Shown here: positions 30,121 through 40,199 of the stretch, in pieces
How the letters are laid out: every line of letters begins with the position of its first letter
Numbering within the stretch: the first letter of the stretch is position 1
Assembly: GCA_902538495.1 (NCBI GenBank)
Contig: CACBFJ010000005.1
Location: 20,169 to 84,168 of the forward strand
DNA: 64,000 nt
Direction of reading: 5' to 3'
Source: an uncultured Pelagibacteraceae bacterium
GTDB lineage: Bacteria; Pseudomonadota; Alphaproteobacteria; Pelagibacterales; Pelagibacteraceae
The notes under the pieces: model-generated
The model's database searches: none
Told to the model about the DNA's origin: nothing
The model's input: the letters and a program-made list of their open reading frames with translations, nothing else
Translations under genes and position numbers: made by a program

Positions 30121-31323
30121 CTAAATTTTCAATCTTTTTAAAAATATTTTAGAAGATATAAAGATTAAACTGATATTTAAAATCCAGTATATTATATTCT
30201 TGATTATAATAGAAGTTCCATAAACTATATTATTAAAATTAAATCCAGGGAATAATTTAGGGTGAGAATTGTTTATATTCAAAATATTCTCTACTAAAAA
30301 TGATATATATTCAATCCACATTGCTGTAAAAGAAACAGTTAAAAGAAACAAATATAATTTAACATAACCTTTTTTTTTATATTCAAAAATTAATGGTAAA
30401 ATAAATATCAAAAATACTAGTTTATAAACAAAACCTTCGTTTAGAAAAAAACTTGATACAACAATTGAGGATCCAATTAAAAAAGATAACTCATTTTTAA
30501 AACTTAAAATTGGTACTGTAATCTTTAAGTAAAAAGATATAAAAATTAAAATCACCAATGCCACGACACTCAAAACTTTATAATTTATATTTATTTCTGT
30601 TATAAAAGTAAAAATTTTAAAAATGAGTGCTGAGCTAAATGAAAGTGTAGCACCGGATCTATTATATATGCTTGATAATTTAAAATACTCTGAAAAATAT
30701 ATTAAAAAAATAGTTAAGAAAAATAAAAATAATATATAAACAAAAAAATTAATTTTTTTTAAATTTTTTTTTAAAAGCATATAAATTGGCAATAAAGACA
30801 ATGGATATATCTTTGCCTTTATTGCGATAATCAAAGGAACTAGAGATATAAATTTAAAATTTCTTTTCTGCTTTGTAAGCAAAACATTAAAAATGAAAAT
30901 TAAAGATAATATTATTAGATCGTTATTTCCTCTATGAATAATTAAAATTGAAACTGGTGATAGTAAAAATAAAAGATTTATAAAAAATGGAAAATCTTTT
31001 AAGTAAAATGTTATAATAAATATATAGATAAATAATATTATAAAAATAATATTTTTAAAATCTGATCTAGAATCAGTCAGCTTTGCAACATTTTCCCAAA
31101 TCGCAGGATAAACAAAGTTATTTCCAATTATATTTAAACATTGATTTTTTGGAATTATTAATGAGTATTTACAATACTTATAATCATGAATATAAAGCCA
31201 ATCTACAAATAATTCATTGGAGTATATTGGATAGAATTTAAAAAAATTAAAATAAATAAAAACTGTTATTATTGTAAGGTTTATTAATAAAATTTTAATT
31301 AGCTTTATTTTTTGCGATGACAT
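30121..31323 (-). CDS. polytopic membrane protein, possible GT-C/GT87-like glycosyltransferase
   Basis: Multi-TM, HRGNNDLIILSLIFIFN and AIKAKIYPLSLLPIYML resemble GT87-type proteins. Confidence 0.55.
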   Translation of the reverse strand: MSSQKIKLIKILLINLTIITVFIYFNFFKFYPIYSNELFVDWLYIHDYKYCKYSLIIPKNQCLNIIGNNFVYPAIWENVAKLTDSRSDFKNIIFIILFIYIFIITFYLKDFPFFINLLFLLSPVSILIIHRGNNDLIILSLIFIFNVLLTKQKRNFKFISLVPLIIAIKAKIYPLSLLPIYMLLKKNLKKINFFVYILFLFFLTIFLIYFSEYFKLSSIYNRSGATLSFSSALIFKIFTFITEININYKVLSVVALVILIFISFYLKITVPILSFKNELSFLIGSSIVVSSFFLNEGFVYKLVFLIFILPLIFEYKKKGYVKLYLFLLTVSFTAMWIEYISFLVENILNINNSHPKLFPGFNFNNIVYGTSIIIKNIIYWILNISLIFISSKIFLKRLKI

Positions 31324-31457
31324 AATTTAACATTAATATAATCTTTAGAACTTTGATAATATTTAAATAATATCATTTTTTTCAATAAAATTATTCATTA
31401 AATAACTTTTAAACTTTAAACTTGCTATATTCATGGTAATAAATCAAAAGTAATCTT

Positions 31458-32351
31458 ATGAAAAAGTACATTGTTGTAACAGGTGGAGCGGGTTTTATTG
31501 GATCAAATTTAATTCAATTGTTGTTAAACAAAACTAATTATATGATCATTTCATTAGATAATTACTCATCGGGCTCAAAAAAAAATCATTTGTTATCAAA
31601 AAGAGTAAGATATATCAAATGTAATACAAATCAAATTTCTAAAATACTTAATAGGTATTCAAAAAAAATAGAGAGCTTATTTCATTTTGGAGAATTTGCT
31701 AGAATATTTCAAAGTTTCCAAAACTTTGACACTTGTATTCAATCTAATACTGAGGGTTCAAAAGCTGTATTTAAATTTTGTTTAGATAATAAAATAAAAC
31801 TAATTTATTCAGCAACATCTGCCAGTCTAGGTAATAAAGGAAATGACGAAAATTTGTCTCCTTATGCTTTTACGAAATCAAAAAACTTGGAGTTACTTGA
31901 AAATTTAAAAAAATGGTTCAATTTAAAGTACGAAATAATATATTTTTATAACGTTTATGGACCAAAGCAGATATCAGAAGGTTCAATGGCAACAGTAATA
32001 GGAATTTTTGAGAGAAAATTTAAGAAAAAAAAGCCTCTAACCATAGTAAGACCAGGTACCCAGTCAAGACGATTTACTCATGTTTTTGACACTGTCGAAG
32101 TATGTTATGAAGCTTGGAAAAAAAATAAATGCAAACATTACAGTATTACTAACAGGAAAGCATACACAATAAAGGATGTTGCTAAAATGTTTGGTAGTAA
32201 AATTAAATATCTAAATGCTCGTCCTGGAGAAAGATACTCTTCATCTTTGACAAATATGTCGCTAAATAACAAGGTAATTCGAAAATATGGAAAAATAAAT
32301 TTGAAAGATTACATATCTTCGTTTATTAAAGGTCATTCTTATGAAAATTAA
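31458..32351 (+). CDS. NAD-dependent epimerase/dehydratase (UDP-glucose 4-epimerase-like)
   Basis: [38 protein letters not shown]. Confidence 0.87.
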   Translation: MKKYIVVTGGAGFIGSNLIQLLLNKTNYMIISLDNYSSGSKKNHLLSKRVRYIKCNTNQISKILNRYSKKIESLFHFGEFARIFQSFQNFDTCIQSNTEGSKAVFKFCLDNKIKLIYSATSASLGNKGNDENLSPYAFTKSKNLELLENLKKWFNLKYEIIYFYNVYGPKQISEGSMATVIGIFERKFKKKKPLTIVRPGTQSRRFTHVFDTVEVCYEAWKKNKCKHYSITNRKAYTIKDVAKMFGSKIKYLNARPGERYSSSLTNMSLNNKVIRKYGKINLKDYISSFIKGHSYEN

Positions 32352-32466
32352 AAGCTCACTCAAATTGATCAAAAAAAGAGACTTAAACTCCAAGCTTGTA
32401 AGAAGAAGAGGAAGAGTTTACGTAATTAATAAAACTAATCCAAAATTTAAAGCAAGACAGAAGTAA
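32341..32466 (+). CDS. rpmJ: 50S ribosomal protein L36
   Basis: Translated by eye: [41 protein letters not shown]; absent from the supplied ORF track. Confidence 0.93.
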   Translation: MKIKSSLKLIKKRDLNSKLVRRRGRVYVINKTNPKFKARQK

Positions 32467-32470
32467 ATTT

Positions 32471-32581
32471 ATGAACAATGAAAACCATAAAAGTACCTGG
32501 AATAATTTTACAAAATTTGTTCTGTGGGGAACTGTCGCTGTTATATGTGTTTTAGTTTTAATGGCTATTTTCTTATTGTAA
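32471..32581 (+). CDS. short single-TM protein, aa3-type cytochrome c oxidase subunit IV-like
   Basis: MNNENHKSTWNNFTKFVLWGTVAVICVLVLMAIFLL*; resembles the alphaproteobacterial aa3 subunit IV family; absent from ORF track. Confidence 0.65.
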   Translation: MNNENHKSTWNNFTKFVLWGTVAVICVLVLMAIFLL

Positions 32582-32590
32582 AGTTCCTAT

Positions 32591-33679
32591 ATGAAAATAG
32601 GATCTATTTTAGAAAATCAAAATCTTGAAAAAAGAATTGCTATAACACCTGGTTTGGTAAAAAAATATATTACTCTTGGATTTGAAATAAATTTAATTGA
32701 AAATTATGGAACTCATCTTGGTGTAACAGATGAGCAATTTAAAGGCATGGGTGTTAAAATTTCTAAAGATGAATCAGAAATTTTAAGTTCTTCTGACATA
32801 ATTGTTCAGCTAGGAATGTTGTCTGATGATAAAATTTCAAAAATGAGAGAAAACCAAACATTAATTGGAGTTTTAAACCCATACAAAAATAAAGAACAAT
32901 TAGTAAATTTAGCTAAAAAAAAAATCAATCTTTTTTCTTTAGAATTGCTTCCAAGAATTACGAGGGCTCAATCAATGGATATATTATCTTCACAAGCAAA
33001 CCTTGCGGGATACAAGGCAGTAATAGAGTCTTTTGCTAATTTTGAGAAAGCAATACCCATGATGATGACAGCTGCAGGGACAGTTCCGGCTGCAAAGGTT
33101 TTAGTTGTTGGAGCAGGTGTTGCTGGGTTACAAGCAGTTGCAACTGCAAAGAGGATGGGTGCAATAGTTTTTGGCACAGATGTAAGAATGGCATCTAAAG
33201 AACAGGTAGAAAGTTTAGGAGGCAAATTCTTAACTGTGGATGGCTCAGAAAATATGGAGACCGAAGGCGGTTATGCAAAAGAGGCTTCTGAAGAATTTAA
33301 AAAAAAACAAGAGGAATTGTTAGCAGATACATTGAAAAAAATTGATATAGTAGTATGCACAGCATTAATACCTGGAAAAAAAGCCCCGATAATTATCAAG
33401 GATCATATGATTAGCAATATGCAATCTGGGTCTGTAATTTATGATTTAGCAGCGGTTCAAGGTGGAAATACGGCATTCACGGAGGCAGACAAAATTATTG
33501 AAAAAAATGGTGTAAAAATTATGGGTGAAAGTAATATTTTGAACAAATTACCAATCTCTGCATCAAATTTATATGCAAAAAATGTATTTAACTTTATAGA
33601 AAATTTATATGATAAAGATCAAAAAAAAATTAACATCAATCTAGAAGATGAGATAATAAGTAAAACTTTAATTAAATAA
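32591..33679 (+). CDS. pntA: NAD(P) transhydrogenase subunit alpha part 1
   Basis: MKIGSILENQNLEKRIAITP, RAQSMDILSSQANLAGYKAV, VVGAGVAGLQAVATAKRMGA. Confidence 0.95.
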   Translation: MKIGSILENQNLEKRIAITPGLVKKYITLGFEINLIENYGTHLGVTDEQFKGMGVKISKDESEILSSSDIIVQLGMLSDDKISKMRENQTLIGVLNPYKNKEQLVNLAKKKINLFSLELLPRITRAQSMDILSSQANLAGYKAVIESFANFEKAIPMMMTAAGTVPAAKVLVVGAGVAGLQAVATAKRMGAIVFGTDVRMASKEQVESLGGKFLTVDGSENMETEGGYAKEASEEFKKKQEELLADTLKKIDIVVCTALIPGKKAPIIIKDHMISNMQSGSVIYDLAAVQGGNTAFTEADKIIEKNGVKIMGESNILNKLPISASNLYAKNVFNFIENLYDKDQKKININLEDEIISKTLIK

Positions 33680-33683
33680 AATT

Positions 33684-33995
33684 ATGGAAATTGATCCTTT
33701 AATATTTAGACTAAGCATTTTTATCCTTTCTATTTTTGTTGGGTATTATGTTGTTTGGAGTGTTACACCTTCATTACATACTCCCTTAATGTCTGTTACA
33801 AACGCTATTTCCTCTGTAATTATAGTTGGAGCAATTATTGCAGGATTATCTGGAGATCCGCAGAGCGTTTTCAATAAATCGAGTATATTTGGTTTTTTAG
33901 CAATTGCACTTGCAGCAATAAATATTTTTGGTGGGTTCTTAGTAACACAAAGAATGTTGGCAATGTATAAAAAAAAGAAAAAAGAAAAAAAATGA
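33684..33995 (+). CDS. pntAB: NAD(P) transhydrogenase subunit alpha part 2 (membrane)
   Basis: VTPSLHTPLMSVTNAISSVIIVGA, GGFLVTQRML. Confidence 0.93.
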   Translation: MEIDPLIFRLSIFILSIFVGYYVVWSVTPSLHTPLMSVTNAISSVIIVGAIIAGLSGDPQSVFNKSSIFGFLAIALAAINIFGGFLVTQRMLAMYKKKKKEKK

Positions 33996-35389
33996 TTTCA
34001 GCAAATTTATCAGCAATTTTCTATTTAGTTTCGGGGGTATTATTTATTCTTGCTTTAAGAGGTCTGTCGTCACCAGAAACATCTAGACAAGGAAATTTAT
34101 TTGGAATTTTTGGAATGATTATAGCTGTAACTGTAACTTTTTTATCAATAGGATCTTTTTCAAGTGGATTTATTTTTGTTATAATTTTTATAGTTGCTGG
34201 GGGTTCAATTGGAGCCTTTATTGCTTATAGAATTCCAATGACAGCTATGCCAGAATTGGTAGCAGGCTTCCATAGTTTAGTTGGACTTGCTGCAGTCTTT
34301 GTAGCTATTTCAGCATTTTTAAATCCTATAGCATTCAATCTTGGTTTACCTGGAAATATTAAACTTGGAAGCTTAATTGAAATGTCAATTGGGGCTGCAG
34401 TTGGAGCTATAACATTTTCAGGATCTGTAATTGCTTTTTTAAAATTGCAAGGAATTATGTCTGGTTCACCAATTACTTTTAAAGGTCAACATCCACTTAA
34501 TGCAATTATTTTAATCTCAATAATTATTTTGATTTACCTATTGTGTTCAACTCAATCATCAAATTTTTTTTGGATATTATTATTTGTTTCCTTTTTAATT
34601 GGCTTCCTCTTAATAATTCCAATTGGTGGAGCAGATATGCCAGTTGTAATTTCAATGCTAAATTCTTATTCTGGTTGGGCAGCAGCAGGAATTGGTTTTA
34701 CTCTCGAAAATACAGCTTTAATAATCACAGGTGCTTTGGTGGGCTCATCAGGTGCAATATTGTCCTACATCATGTGCAAAGGTATGAACCGTTCATTCTT
34801 CAATGTAATCATGGGAGGGTTTGGAGCTACTGATGATACATCAAGCAAATCATCTAAAGAGCAAAGACCAGTTAAAAGTGGCAATGCTGATGATGCAGCA
34901 TTTCTCATGAAAAACGCTTCCTCAGTTATAATTGTTCCTGGGTATGGTATGGCAGTGGCTCAAGCTCAGCATGCTTTAAGGGAAATGGTCGATACATTAA
35001 AGAAAAACGATATAAAAGTTTCATACGCTATTCATCCAGTGGCTGGCAGAATGCCTGGACATATGAATGTTTTATTAGCTGAGGCAAATGTACCATACGA
35101 TGAAGTATTTGAGTTAGAGGAAATAAATAACGATTTTGCTAATGCAGATGTTGCTTTTGTTATTGGTGCAAATGACGTAACTAATCCAGTTGCAAAAACT
35201 GATCCTCAAAGTCCAATTTATGGGATGCCCGTTCTTGATGTAGAAAAATGTAAATCTGTATTGTTCGTAAAAAGAAGTCTTTCACCCGGCTACGCTGGAA
35301 TTGATAACGACTTATTTTATAAAGAAAATACTTTGATGTTATTTGCAGACGCAAAAAAAATGACTGAGGATATTACAAAAAATTTATAA
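33992..35389 (+). CDS. pntB: NAD(P) transhydrogenase subunit beta
   Basis: LRGLSSPETSRQGN, IVPGYGMAVAQAQHALREM, IHPVAGRMPGHMNVLLAEA, VIGANDVTNPVA. Confidence 0.96.
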   Translation: MISANLSAIFYLVSGVLFILALRGLSSPETSRQGNLFGIFGMIIAVTVTFLSIGSFSSGFIFVIIFIVAGGSIGAFIAYRIPMTAMPELVAGFHSLVGLAAVFVAISAFLNPIAFNLGLPGNIKLGSLIEMSIGAAVGAITFSGSVIAFLKLQGIMSGSPITFKGQHPLNAIILISIIILIYLLCSTQSSNFFWILLFVSFLIGFLLIIPIGGADMPVVISMLNSYSGWAAAGIGFTLENTALIITGALVGSSGAILSYIMCKGMNRSFFNVIMGGFGATDDTSSKSSKEQRPVKSGNADDAAFLMKNASSVIIVPGYGMAVAQAQHALREMVDTLKKNDIKVSYAIHPVAGRMPGHMNVLLAEANVPYDEVFELEEINNDFANADVAFVIGANDVTNPVAKTDPQSPIYGMPVLDVEKCKSVLFVKRSLSPGYAGIDNDLFYKENTLMLFADAKKMTEDITKNL

Positions 35390-35395
35390 AATTAA

Positions 35396-36094
35396 ATGAG
35401 TATAAAAATTTTTTGTGATATTGCAGATTTAAATTTAATTAAAAAATTTCATAAATTAAAAATTATAAAAGGTTTCACGACGAATCCAAGCTTGATGAGA
35501 AAAGCTGGTGCAAAAGATTACAAATTATACTCAAAAAAGATTCTAAAAGTTTGTAAAACTAAACCAATTTCATTTGAGGTTTTTGCAGATGACCACAAAT
35601 CTATGATTAATCAAGGATTAAAAATAAATAAATGGGGTAAAAACATTTATGTTAAAGTACCTGTAGTTAATTCTAAAAATAAATTTTCTGGTAAAGTTAT
35701 AAAAGAATTAAATAATCGAAATATTAAGTTAAACATTACAGCTGTTTATACCTCAAAACAAACAAAAAAAATTTTACATAAAATTAATAAAAAAACAAAA
35801 GTGATAATTTCTATTTTTGCTGGAAGAGCTGGTGATGCAGGGAAGGATCCTGTCCCTGAGTTTGTAAAAAGTATTAAGATGGCAAAAAAATTTAAAAATG
35901 TAGAAATTTTATGGGCTAGTGTAAGAGAGCCATACAATTTTATACAGGCAAAACAATTAGGTTGTCATATAATAACGATACCACCTAGTATTATTGAAAA
36001 AATTCAAAAATTTGGCAGCTCATACAAGCAGCTAACTACAGAAACTGTAAAAACTTTTTTAGTTGATAGTAAAAAATCAAGATTTAAAATATAA
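35396..36094 (+). CDS. transaldolase family protein
   Basis: KGFTTNPSLMRKAG, ISFEVFAD, IYVKVPV, SIFAGRAGDAGKDP. Confidence 0.85.
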   Translation: MSIKIFCDIADLNLIKKFHKLKIIKGFTTNPSLMRKAGAKDYKLYSKKILKVCKTKPISFEVFADDHKSMINQGLKINKWGKNIYVKVPVVNSKNKFSGKVIKELNNRNIKLNITAVYTSKQTKKILHKINKKTKVIISIFAGRAGDAGKDPVPEFVKSIKMAKKFKNVEILWASVREPYNFIQAKQLGCHIITIPPSIIEKIQKFGSSYKQLTTETVKTFLVDSKKSRFKI

Positions 36095-36100
36095 ATAGAT

Positions 36101-36177
<77 letters not shown>

Positions 36178-36183
36178 ATAAAG

Positions 36184-36390
36184 TTAAATTCTATTTCTTA
36201 ATTTATTTAATTTTTTTACTCTTTTAATATTTTCTTGTAATATTCGCTTTTTTTTTTCAGATGGTTTTTCATAAGTGTTTTTTAATTTGATTACTTTAAA
36301 AAAACCATCTCTCTGAAGTTTTCTTTTTAAAACTCTTAGAGCTTGTTCAACGTTATTATCTTTAACTTCTATTTTAATAAATCCCTCCAA
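36184..36390 (-). CDS. rpsU: 30S ribosomal protein S21
   Basis: IEVKDNNVEQALRVLKRKLQRDG...YEKPSEKKKR; true start may be slightly downstream. Confidence 0.9.
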   Translation of the reverse strand: MEGFIKIEVKDNNVEQALRVLKRKLQRDGFFKVIKLKNTYEKPSEKKKRILQENIKRVKKLNKLRNRI

Positions 36391-36453
36391 AAAAATGTGT
36401 GAATAACATTTTTATAATTTTATGTCTATGAATTTTATACATAATTTAAACAT

Positions 36454-37020
36454 TTACTTTAATTTTGCTTTTTCTTTCTCCTTTTTTTCTCTTTTTATTC
36501 TTCTTTCTGCCTTTGCTATCGCTTCTGTTAGATCTTTTTGTGAAAAAAGATTAAGCGCTACAGGATCTTTAGGGCTTAAGTTATTATAGTTCCAATAACT
36601 CTTATTTCTTATTGAAGTAACAGAATTTTTTGTTATTCCAATTAATCTTGAAATTTGTGAGTCTTTTAAAATGTTATGTTGTTTAATTAACCATAATGCT
36701 GAGTCGGGTTTGTCCTGTCTTTTTGACAAAGGAATGTATTTTTTAATTTTTTTTTCGTCATTTGATATTTCGACGTCGGTATTTTTTATATTTAAAGGTC
36801 TATTGTTATCTTTAGAGGATAACTCAATTTCCTCTCTTGAAAGCTGACCCGTTATTATGGGATTGTATGCTTTAATACCTTTAGCAACTTCACCATCAGC
36901 AATACCTTGAACCTCTACCTCATGTAAATGGCAAAATTCAGCTATTTGTTTAAAAGTGAGTGTAGTATTCTCAACGAGCCACAAAGCTGTAGCCATCGGC
37001 ATTAAGGGAGCTTTTGACAT
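36454..37020 (-). CDS. DUF1013 family cell-cycle regulator (TrcR-like)
   Basis: PLMPMATALWLVENTTLTFKQIAEFCHLHEVEVQGIADGEVA motif. Confidence 0.88.
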   Translation of the reverse strand: MSKAPLMPMATALWLVENTTLTFKQIAEFCHLHEVEVQGIADGEVAKGIKAYNPIITGQLSREEIELSSKDNNRPLNIKNTDVEISNDEKKIKKYIPLSKRQDKPDSALWLIKQHNILKDSQISRLIGITKNSVTSIRNKSYWNYNNLSPKDPVALNLFSQKDLTEAIAKAERRIKREKKEKEKAKLK

Positions 37021-37251
37021 TTAGTTTTTTTTTTCTGATTTAAAATTTTGAAATTTCTTATTAAATTTACTAATTCTTCCTTTATCCATAAGTTTTTGTT
37101 TACCCCCTGTCCAGGCAGAATGAGACTTTGGATCAATTTCTAATTTTAATAAGTCTCCCTCAGTGCCCCAAGTTGATTTAGTTTCAAACTGAGTTCCATC
37201 TGTCATCTCAACTTTAATTTTATGGTATTTAGGGTGTATATTTTTTTTCAT
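37021..37251 (-). CDS. rpmE: 50S ribosomal protein L31
   Basis: [26 protein letters not shown]...[12 protein letters not shown]. Confidence 0.94.
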   Translation of the reverse strand: MKKNIHPKYHKIKVEMTDGTQFETKSTWGTEGDLLKLEIDPKSHSAWTGGKQKLMDKGRISKFNKKFQNFKSEKKN

Positions 37252-37285
37252 CGGTGTCTTATAGCAAAAGTTTCTTTTAAAACAA

Positions 37286-38026
37286 TTAAAAGTTGCTTAT
37301 TTTTTTCTTTAATTTTTCATTAATATCCGGACTTGAAGCAATTATTTTAAGGTCTTTACTGTTATTAAGGTTAATTTTGTTAATCACACCTCCTGCCTCC
37401 TCAACAAGAACTAATCCTGCTGCGATATCCCACAAGTGTAAATTTTTTTGAAAGTATCCATCATATCTTCCACAAGCTATATAAGCCATATCTAATGCTG
37501 CTGAGCCTGATTTTCTAAAAGAAAAATCAATTTTTTTTTCAATTGCTCCACTTGTAGCAAATAAGCATTCTCGTATATTATTTTTTTTTGATACTCTAAT
37601 TCTTTTATTATTTAAGTAAGCTCCATTATTTTTTTCAGCATAAAACATTTCATCTTTTATTGGATCAAAAATCAAACCAGATACAATTTCATTCTCATAT
37701 TTTAAAGCAATTGAAGTTGCAAAATGTGGGATACCATGTAAAAAATTTACTGTCCCATCTATTGGATCTATTATCCATGTATTTTTGTTATCTTTATTTT
37801 TCTTTTCACCATTCTCTTCACTTAAAATTGAATAATCTGGTCTCCCTCTGGATAATTCCTCAATTATAATTTTTTCAGTTTTTAGATCAGAATTTGTGAC
37901 AAAATCCAAAGGTCCTTTTTTAGATACTTGAAGTTTTTCAATTTCTCCAAAATCTCTTATAAGTACTTTAGATGCTTTCTCACAAGCTTTTATCATTAAA
38001 TTCAAATTTGCTGAAATTGAGTTCAT
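37286..38026 (-). CDS. suhB: inositol monophosphatase family protein
   Basis: [57 protein letters not shown]. Confidence 0.93.
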   Translation of the reverse strand: MNSISANLNLMIKACEKASKVLIRDFGEIEKLQVSKKGPLDFVTNSDLKTEKIIIEELSRGRPDYSILSEENGEKKNKDNKNTWIIDPIDGTVNFLHGIPHFATSIALKYENEIVSGLIFDPIKDEMFYAEKNNGAYLNNKRIRVSKKNNIRECLFATSGAIEKKIDFSFRKSGSAALDMAYIACGRYDGYFQKNLHLWDIAAGLVLVEEAGGVINKINLNNSKDLKIIASSPDINEKLKKKISNF

Positions 38027-38029
38027 TTT

Positions 38030-38590
38030 TTAAATTTTTTTGACATATTCTAAATTTCTTGTATCAACTATTATTTCATCACCAACTTCAATAAACGGTG
38101 GAACTTGAATGCTTAAACCGTTATCTAATGTTGCTGGTTTGTATGAGGAAGAAACAGTTTGACCTTTTAAAGCTACATCTGTTGTATCGATTTTGCATTT
38201 GACTTGACTAGGTAAATCTATTGTAACTGGTTTTTCATTATGAAAACTAATTGTTACGTTAAGGTTTTCTGTTAAAAGCTTCCCCTTTTGTCCAACCACA
38301 TTTTTTTTTATTTGAATTTGTTCGAAAGATTTAGGATTCATGAAAAAAAAATCACTTTCATCCTCATAAGAATAATTAAAGCTAATTTCTTCTAAAGATG
38401 CTTTTTCTACAGACTCATTTGATCTAAATCTCTCATTTAGTTTTGTATTTTTATTCACACTTTTCATTTCTACCTGTGCGAAAGCTCCGCCTTTTCCAGG
38501 TTTCACATGTTGTGTTTTTAAGACTTGCCATAAATCATCTTTATACTCAAGCAACATACCCACTCTTATTTCACTAGCATTTATTTTCAT
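38030..38590 (-). CDS. efp: elongation factor P
   Basis: VLKTQHVKPGKGGAFAQVEMK, NLNVTISFHNEKPVTIDLP. Confidence 0.95.
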   Translation of the reverse strand: MKINASEIRVGMLLEYKDDLWQVLKTQHVKPGKGGAFAQVEMKSVNKNTKLNERFRSNESVEKASLEEISFNYSYEDESDFFFMNPKSFEQIQIKKNVVGQKGKLLTENLNVTISFHNEKPVTIDLPSQVKCKIDTTDVALKGQTVSSSYKPATLDNGLSIQVPPFIEVGDEIIVDTRNLEYVKKI

Positions 38591-39201
38591 TTAAATCTTT
38601 TAATTGCTTCAAAAGGTTCAAGTTTTCTATTTTTCCAAATGTAGCCTGAGATAGCCAATAAGTTAGCTTTATTCAACAAAAGTTTTTTATAATTTTTAGA
38701 ATTTATACCACCTATAGCCACAATAGGTTTTTTTGTTATCTTTCTAGCTTTTTTCAATATATCTAGTGATGGTTTGTATTTTGTTTTTTTTGTTTTTGTT
38801 GAATAAAAAGCTCCAAAAGCTAAATAATCAGCTTTGTTTTCTAAAGCAACTTTTGCTAATTTAATTGAGTTATGACATGTTATCCCAATTATTTTATTTC
38901 CAATCAATTTTCTCGCTTTATGTATATTTATATCACTCTGACCTAGATGACAACCGTCGGCATTTAACTTTTTGGCTAAGTAAACATCGTCATTAATCAA
39001 AAATTTAACTTTAAATTTTTTACAGATTTTTTTTATTTTTTTTCCTATTATTAATTTTTTTTTAAATTTTTCTTTTTTAAGTCTTAGCTGAAAAAAGCTC
39101 ACTTTTTTCTGTTTCAAAACATATCTAAGATTATTATAAAAATTACTATCAATTTTTAATGGTGATATTAAATAAATAATTTTTCGTTTATTAAATCTCA
39201 A
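38587..39201 (-). CDS. thiE: thiamine phosphate synthase
   Basis: FLINDDVYLAKKLNADGCHLGQSD, IIGITCHN, KPIVAIGGI. Confidence 0.88.
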   Translation of the reverse strand: MRFNKRKIIYLISPLKIDSNFYNNLRYVLKQKKVSFFQLRLKKEKFKKKLIIGKKIKKICKKFKVKFLINDDVYLAKKLNADGCHLGQSDINIHKARKLIGNKIIGITCHNSIKLAKVALENKADYLAFGAFYSTKTKKTKYKPSLDILKKARKITKKPIVAIGGINSKNYKKLLLNKANLLAISGYIWKNRKLEPFEAIKRFK

Positions 39202-40198
39202 GATCTTTAGACCACTTTCCTTGAGCAGCTAATGTATTCATTTTTACGCGATGGTTAAAAATTTTTTGAGTACCTTCAATATCTTTTATATCTTTTGACC
39301 AAAATTTTAAGGCACTTTGTTGAAGTGCTCGTCCATAAGAAAAAGTCATTATAAAATTTGTATCGTTGTACTTATTTATTAAATTTAGATTTTCTGTTGC
39401 CTCTATTTCTGATTGTCCTCCAGACAAAAAAGCAATTCCAGGCACTTCTGATGGAACACAGTTTTTTAAACATTTTAAAGTTAATCTTGCAACCTCATCA
39501 TTTGAAATTTTATTTTTTGATTTATTTCCAGCTAAAATCATATTTGGTTTTAATATGATTCCTTTTAAATCTACTTTGTGTAAAATTAATTCCTCAAAAC
39601 ATTTTTCAATTACTTTGGAAGTTTTTTCGTAACAATCTTCAGCAGAATGATCACCATCCATTAAAACTTCTGGCTCTACTATTGGCACCATATTACATTC
39701 TTGAACTAATGCTGAATATCTTGCTAATGCATGAGCATTTGAACTTATCGAAAGCTTACTCGGATAATCCTCAGATATTAAATAAACTCCTCTCCATTTT
39801 GTAAATTTCGCACCAATTTTATAATACTCTTTTAGTCTTTCTCTTAATCCGTCTAGTCCCTCTGTAATTTTCTCATCCGATGAACCTGCTAAAACTTTGG
39901 CACCTGTGTCTACTTTAATACCTGGTAAAGAACCCATTTCAGAAATTAACTCAGTAATTTTTTTTTTTTTCGATGAGCTTTGTTTTATAGTCTCATCATA
40001 CAAAATGACACCTCCAATACAATCAGTCATACTTGATGAAGTAAAAAGAGTTTCTCTAAACATCAACCTGTTTTCTGAAGTCGAGGGCACCTTGACGCTA
40101 TCAAGTCTTTTTGTCATAGTGCCTGTGCTTTCATCAGCAGCTAAGATACCTTTTCCGTTTTCAATAATTTTTAAAGCAATATTATTTAATTCAGACAT
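39191..40198 (-). CDS. fructose-bisphosphate aldolase class I
   Basis: GILAADESTGTMTKRL, FTKWRGVY, VPIVEPEVLMDGDH, GIILKPNMI, FLSGGQSE. Confidence 0.95.
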   Translation of the reverse strand: MSELNNIALKIIENGKGILAADESTGTMTKRLDSVKVPSTSENRLMFRETLFTSSSMTDCIGGVILYDETIKQSSSKKKKITELISEMGSLPGIKVDTGAKVLAGSSDEKITEGLDGLRERLKEYYKIGAKFTKWRGVYLISEDYPSKLSISSNAHALARYSALVQECNMVPIVEPEVLMDGDHSAEDCYEKTSKVIEKCFEELILHKVDLKGIILKPNMILAGNKSKNKISNDEVARLTLKCLKNCVPSEVPGIAFLSGGQSEIEATENLNLINKYNDTNFIMTFSYGRALQQSALKFWSKDIKDIEGTQKIFNHRVKMNTLAAQGKWSKDLEI

Positions 40199-40199
40199 T

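Noticed and set aside
1-32351. Mobile elements (transposase, integrase, prophage, conjugation genes) driving the island
   Set aside because: None recognised; island turnover more likely by homologous recombination in flanking core genes
33684-33995. Split transhydrogenase alpha subunit as a gene fission event
   Set aside because: The three-gene pntA/pntAB/pntB arrangement is ordinary in alphaproteobacteria
34543-34833. Plus-strand 96-aa ORF inside pntB
   Set aside because: Alternative frame within a highly conserved gene
36391-36453. AT-rich inverted repeat AAAAATGT/ACATTTTT upstream of rpsU and downstream of the TrcR-like gene
   Set aside because: Could be a weak terminator, but the stem is nearly all A/T and expected by chance in this composition
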